A stretch of 64,000 bases of DNA from Laburnicola sp. R22_1 (lineage: Eukaryota; Ascomycota; Dothideomycetes; Pleosporales; Didymosphaeriaceae), in NCBI GenBank assembly GCA_014281115.1, contig JACONQ010000012.1:310001-374000 (forward strand), read 5' to 3'. How positions within the stretch are numbered: position 1 is the first letter of the stretch; every line of letters begins with the position of its first letter. Below, piece after piece: positions 59,486 through 64,000 of the stretch. The position numbers and the translations under genes were made by a program. A model generated the notes under the pieces. That model saw nothing but the letters and a program-made list of their open reading frames with translations. It did not search any database and was not told the origin of the DNA.

Positions 59486-59862
59486 AAAGCATATTTATAT
59501 AGTTAACTATATATTGTATATAATAAGCGCTTTATAGATATAAAAATATACACTCTCTAAGCCCTTAATTTAAACTATACTTTAAAGTGTTCTATAAAGG
59601 ATATAAAAAGTATATCTAGAACCTAGATTCTAGTACCTAGAAACTCTCTCTTTTTAATATCAGATAAGTATACCACTTCTTTAGCCCTACTCTATAAAAA
59701 TGCTTATATGTTATTTAAGTAGTAGGACACTATTTACTAAGAAGAAGTAATACTATTTACTAGAGTTTTTATTATAGCATATTTAGCTTTTATTTTTATT
59801 AGAATTAAACTAGTGCTTTTATCCCATACTAGCATATTTAATATTTGGATATTTTTATAATA

Positions 59863-59863
59863 A

Positions 59864-59900
<37 letters not shown>
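59863..59900. repeat. (AGT)n microsatellite
   Basis: About twelve AGT units, just upstream of the second pogo copy. Confidence 0.95.
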
Positions 59901-59901
<1 letters not shown>

Positions 59902-59931
59902 TGAATGCTGCTAGTTTAGTTAAAATAAGTA

Positions 59932-61802
59932 ACATACTTTGTACTCGACTTAATTATTCTATTAAGTTAATTACTTTACTAATACCCCACTAAAACGTAC
60001 TATTAGTAATAGTATAACACAATACCTTAACCACATAACAAACCACTAGCGTTAAAAAAAGCGCGTATACAGCTTACAATTTAGGCTATTAAACAAAACG
60101 CAACACTCTCTTAGCAATGCGTTATAGCCCTCTATAACATCTCTTAAAGTACACTTAGCAACCAACGCGCTAAAAAGACATTTAGACGCGACTACACATC
60201 TAACAAAATAAGACTTACTATAAGAGAGGAGCAGGTAATTGTACAGCATAGACTTAACCTAGACGCGTAAGGATTTTCGCCCCAGCTTAATACTATAAAA
60301 GATATGGCCAATTCTTTACTAGCTGCACGCCACTATAAGCTAGTTGGCTAGAAGTAGTCTTATAACTTTGTTAAGCGCTAGCCAAAGCTTTAAGTTAAGT
60401 TTAATTAAAAGTACAACTATAAGAGAGCCCTCTAAAAGAATTCTAAGGTAATATAAGGCTAGTTCCGGCTTGTAAAGAATATAAAGGCCAAATATAGTAC
60501 TCTAGATAAGGACACCTACAATTTCGACAAGTCTGGCTTTATAATAGGCATAATATTAACTAGAGCAGTAGTTATAGGCTCTAAGCGTTAAGGACGGCCA
60601 AAGCAGGTGCAGCAGGGCAATAGGAAGTAAATAATAGTTATCTAAGGTATTAACGCAATAGGGTGGTAAATTCCACCCTTTATTATCTTTAGGGGCAAGC
60701 ACCACCTCTCCGCCTAGTATAAAGAGAAGGATCTACCTTATAATTAGATTATTATAGTCTCTAAGAATAGCTAGATAATAAATAAGCTTAGTCTATAATG
60801 GCTAAAGCACTTTAATAAGCATACACAGAGGCGTACTACTAGTAGAGCACGTTTGCTTATTATTAATAGCCATAAAAGTCATAACTCGCTCGAATTCCAA
60901 AATTACTGTAAAAAGAGTAATATTATTACTCTCTATATGCCTCCATATTCGTCGCACCTCTTATAGCCACTTAACATAAGTTGTTTTGCGCCATTAAAAA
61001 AGGCATATAGGCGCTAAGCTAAGAATCTAATACGTAACCACATCACGCATATCACTAAAATCGAGTTCCTACCTTGCTTTATTGTTGCTTTTAAGGCTTT
61101 AATTACTAAAAGTAATATTAAAGAAGGCTTTTAAGGTGCTGGCCTAGTGCCCCACAACCCAGAAGTTATAATATCGCAGCTTAACGTCCGCCTACATACA
61201 CCTCTACTTTGTACTATTTGTAATAGTATATAGGAGTCGCAAACTTCGTAAAATAGTATAGAACTTAGGTCGCAATTAACGCTGGTTAAGTAGAGAATTT
61301 AAAGGCATATAGATAGTTCCCTAACTTATATAGTTAAGATAGTAGAAAAGATTATTAAAGGCGCCAAGCTAATAGGGCATTTTTTAGTATTAATAACCAA
61401 ACGTAACACTAAACTTTAAGCTACTAATAAGGCTGCTACGCGATATAAATCGCATAAAAAAAAGCGAGTACAGCGTAAAGAAGTTCTTACAGCTAAAGAG
61501 GGCTAGCGGCTAGCCACTCTAAAGAAGTTTAGGGCGCGCAGTAATAGGCAAAAGGCAAAGAAGAGGGTGCGCGCTAATAGAGGCAAATCTACTCAACAGC
61601 TCTATGGACGCTGCGGCAAGCCTAGGCATAATAAAACAGCCTATAGGGAGCCTATAAAAGTAGATTCTCAATAGATTGGCCTATTTAGACTATTAAAAAT
61701 AGTTTTTATTAACTCTATACTATCGTGAATAGCATGGAACTTAGTAGGATCTTGGCAAAGTAATTAACTTAATAGAATAATTAACTAGAGTGCAAAGTAC
61801 GT
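59932..61802 (+). mobile_element. Pogo-family DNA transposon, 1,871 bp, RIP-degraded (copy 2)
   Basis: Same orientation and same length as copy 1, flanked by TA at 59930-59931 and 61803-61804. Differences from copy 1 are almost all transitions. Confidence 0.92.
60022..61674 (+). pseudogene. Pogo transposase, copy 2
   Basis: Aligned codon by codon with copy 1; the start codon has become ATA. It ends at a TAG after VDSQ. The zinc knuckle reads CGKPRHNK with a preceding CGR. Stops are again at Gln and Trp positions without any indel. Confidence 0.88.
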
Positions 61803-62067
61803 TATACTACTTTAATAATACTAACTATAACTCCTTAGTAAAGTAATTTAATATATATTAGAGCTTAAAATAACTACTATATCTTCTATATAAGCATTTA
61901 ATTATAGTGCGTATAAGCAGTCGTAATAATTATAGTACTAGTATACTTTATGCATAATAGACTTAGAATTACAATTACGCCTACTATTAAGTTTATTTAT
62001 TTAACTCTATGTGTTTATATTATTATTAGTAGACTTACTTAATAGGACTTATTAATATAATATACTT

Positions 62068-63903
62068 TCTATAAAATAAAAGACTTTAACTACAATAGCG
62101 TAATAGTATAGAATCTAGCTAGACTATTTAGCTATAATGCAACCGCATTCTATAGTATAATTAATATTATCATACAAAATATAATGGGCAATAAGTATAT
62201 AAATTTTAACTATCTATAGCTAAATAAACTACCTAATATTATAAGGGTTAAGCAAACAGTACTTAAGTATATTTAAGACCTTCTAGAGTGCAAAGTTATT
62301 AATAACATAGGTTTTATAGATATAGTTTTTAATATTCTATAAAATCTAGCTTTATTTTACTATTAAGCCTAGTGTAGTAGAGTAGAAGAAGATAATATTA
62401 ATAGTAGACAAAATATATAAGTATATAGAATATAGGCAATAACTAGTAGTAGGTAGAATACGCGCACACCTATTCTAAAGCGCTAGCGCCTTAACTAAAA
62501 CGTATCTATACTAGTTATAGAAGAGTCTTCTATAAGATTAATAATATTCTAGTTACTATATATAATAGGTGCAATAACTAGCTTCTAGCCCTAATAATAT
62601 ATATATACTTAAAGTGTCTAATTTAATAACTAAAAGATAATAAGCTAATATTATAAAAAAGAGACTACACTAGTAAGCTTATCTATAAAACTATTATATA
62701 CACTAAAATAAGAAAAAAAAATAAGAAGAAAAGTAGCTACAGCCTCTAGTTAAAAACTATTTAATAGGGCTAGATAGTAAAAGTAGCGCTTATAGTGTAG
62801 TATTAAGAATATACCTATCCTATTTAAGTTATAAAGCCTTATTTCTAACTAGGCCTATATACTAAAAGAGCGTAGTGTAAGGGTATAGCTAGTAATTTTA
62901 GTTAATAAGTGTAAGGACCCAGAAGGTATACTTGCTACGCCTACTTATACTATAATATACTACTAAGTATTCTAGATTAAAAACTTGCGTGGTATATAAA
63001 ACTTATTAGGTAAACTGCGCTATAAGGTATCTTTAAAGACATTTTAATATTAGAATAGAGTTAGTAATAAAGATCTTGCGTAAGATAAGAATATAAGATT
63101 CTATTTATTACTAAAAATTACAATATAAACTAGAAACCTATACACACCTATATAGCGTAAACATATTAACGCTACTTAGCTAATACTTACTAATAGTTAA
63201 GGATTTATAATAAATTAATTAGGTTTATATTTATAAATATGTCTAACGTTAGAATGCTATACGCTAAAAGGAAATATTACTAGTTATAGTAACTTACTAT
63301 ACTATTTATAACTAGACTTCTATATTTAGCTAGTATAGTCTTATAGTGTAGATATCTACTATTTATTTATTAAGTTATAGTAATCTACTATACTGTTTAA
63401 TAGTAGAACCTTATAGGCGTAATATAATCTAGGAGTACAAAGATAACTATGAAGCAAGCTAAGAGAAGAATATATTATAGTAATTTACTATGCTATTTAA
63501 ATATAGAGTTACTAAAGCGTAATATAAAGTAATAGTCTAAAGTAGCTATAATGTAAACTGAGAGAAGGATATATTATAGTAATTTACTATACTATTTAAA
63601 TATAGAGTTTCTAAAGCGTAATATAGGTTAGTAGTCTAAGGTAACTATAAAGTAAATTAAGGGGAGAGTAGGTTATAGTAATTTATTATACTATCTGAGA
63701 ATAGAGTGTCTAAAGCGCGATCTAGATTAGTAGTCTAAGATAACTAAAAACAAATTAAGGGAAAGACAGGTTATAGTAATTTATTATACTGTCTAAGAGT
63801 AGGGTATTTAAAGCCCAATCTAGATTAGTAGTCTAAGATAACTATAAAGTAAATTAAAGGAAGGGTAGGTTATAGTAATTTATTATACTATCTAAGAGTA
63901 GGA
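62068..63903 (+). repeat. Degenerate element with 3' minisatellite, copy B
   Basis: Second copy of the segment at 50,697-52,640. It is interrupted at its right end by the pogo element beginning at 63,906. Confidence 0.65.
63280..63903. repeat. ~99-bp minisatellite, second array
   Basis: About six to seven units starting with variants of ggttatagtaatttattata. The last unit is cut after aagagtagga by the TA of the new pogo insertion. Confidence 0.85.
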
Positions 63904-63905
63904 TA

Positions 63906-64000
63906 ACGTACTTTGCACTCGAGTCGATCATTCCATCGAGTCGATCACTTTGCCAAGACCCCACCAAGTTCTGTACTATTCACGATAGTACAGAGTCAAC
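63906..64000 (-). mobile_element. Right end of a little-mutated pogo-family copy, running out of the window
   Basis: The 95 bases are the reverse complement of the 3' end of the 1,871-bp family, preceded by TA at 63904-63905. They keep cgagtcgatcattccatcga and cgatagtacagagtcaac, where copies 1 and 2 have T or A. This copy therefore looks hardly touched by RIP. The transposase would be on the minus strand beyond the window. Confidence 0.85.

Larger units (their letters stand above)
22839..63903. other. AT-rich, RIP-degraded repeat block
   Basis: Base composition changes abruptly at about 22.84 kb. From there on the DNA is dominated by TA-rich words, and CA/TG dinucleotides are visibly depleted. 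No frame longer than about 90 codons exists apart from simple repeats. Every recognisable coding trace belongs to a transposon and has Gln or Trp codons changed to stops, as expected of repeat-induced point mutation. Stretches not listed separately (22.84-24.09, 29.7-31.1, 44.9-46.3, 49.4-50.7, 52.65-56.5 and 58.4-59.1 kb) hold degenerate sequence in which I recognise nothing. Confidence 0.85.

Noticed and set aside
22839..63903. Centromere or telomere-proximal region
   Set aside because: AT-rich RIP blocks occur at centromeres, but also throughout chromosomes. No telomeric TTAGGG repeats or other specific evidence is visible.

Overview
The window reads as a filamentous ascomycete (Pezizomycotina; the gene style and transposon families suggest Dothideomycetes/Pleosporales, which is inference). 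Introns are short (51-73 bp) with GT..AG ends and CTAAC/CTGA-type branch sites. The genes are compact. The repeats carry the signature of repeat-induced point mutation (RIP): C-to-T/G-to-A changes that turn Gln and Trp codons into stops.

The window has two compartments. Positions 1 to about 22.84 kb are GC-balanced and gene-bearing. Six host loci are recognised: an Elg1/ATAD5-like AAA+ clamp unloader (5' end outside the window), an Alb1-like ribosome-biogenesis protein with one intron, an NmrA/isoflavone-reductase-like gene with an in-frame stop, an acyl-protein-thioesterase-like serine hydrolase, an arginyl-tRNA synthetase with four exons and two plausible start codons, and a ThuA-like protein. 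A seventh, at 19.8-20.8 kb, is a divergent velvet-domain-like protein. Between them lie a pogo transposon relic (5.7-9.0 kb) split by a 5'-truncated LINE, a 211-bp end of another pogo family (8973-9183), and a nearly complete Fot1/pogo element with about 88-bp terminal inverted repeats (13,900-15,684). The stretch 15.7-19.8 kb holds no gene I can recognise.

From about 22.84 kb to the end the sequence is an AT-rich, TpA-dominated block without a convincing host gene. It is a graveyard of RIP-degraded elements. These include a Fot1-like element (24,838-27,052), two pogo copies of identical length (56,514-58,384 and 59,932-61,802), a probable Plavaka/CACTA-type transposase relic on the minus strand (about 46.3-48.5 kb), LTR-like repeats, several dispersed short repeat families, microsatellites and two kinds of minisatellite. 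In the last 95 bases a much less mutated end of the same pogo family begins, inserted in a minisatellite.

The observations most worth following up are: a short retroelement-like family whose three copies share a 3' end, are truncated at different 5' points and are flanked by 14-bp target duplications; a nearly identical inverted pair of 0.96-0.98-kb LTR-like repeats with matching CATAC flanks; a 629-bp insertion with an empty-site paralogue and a tRNA T-arm-like sequence; and the apparently fresh pogo end at the right edge.
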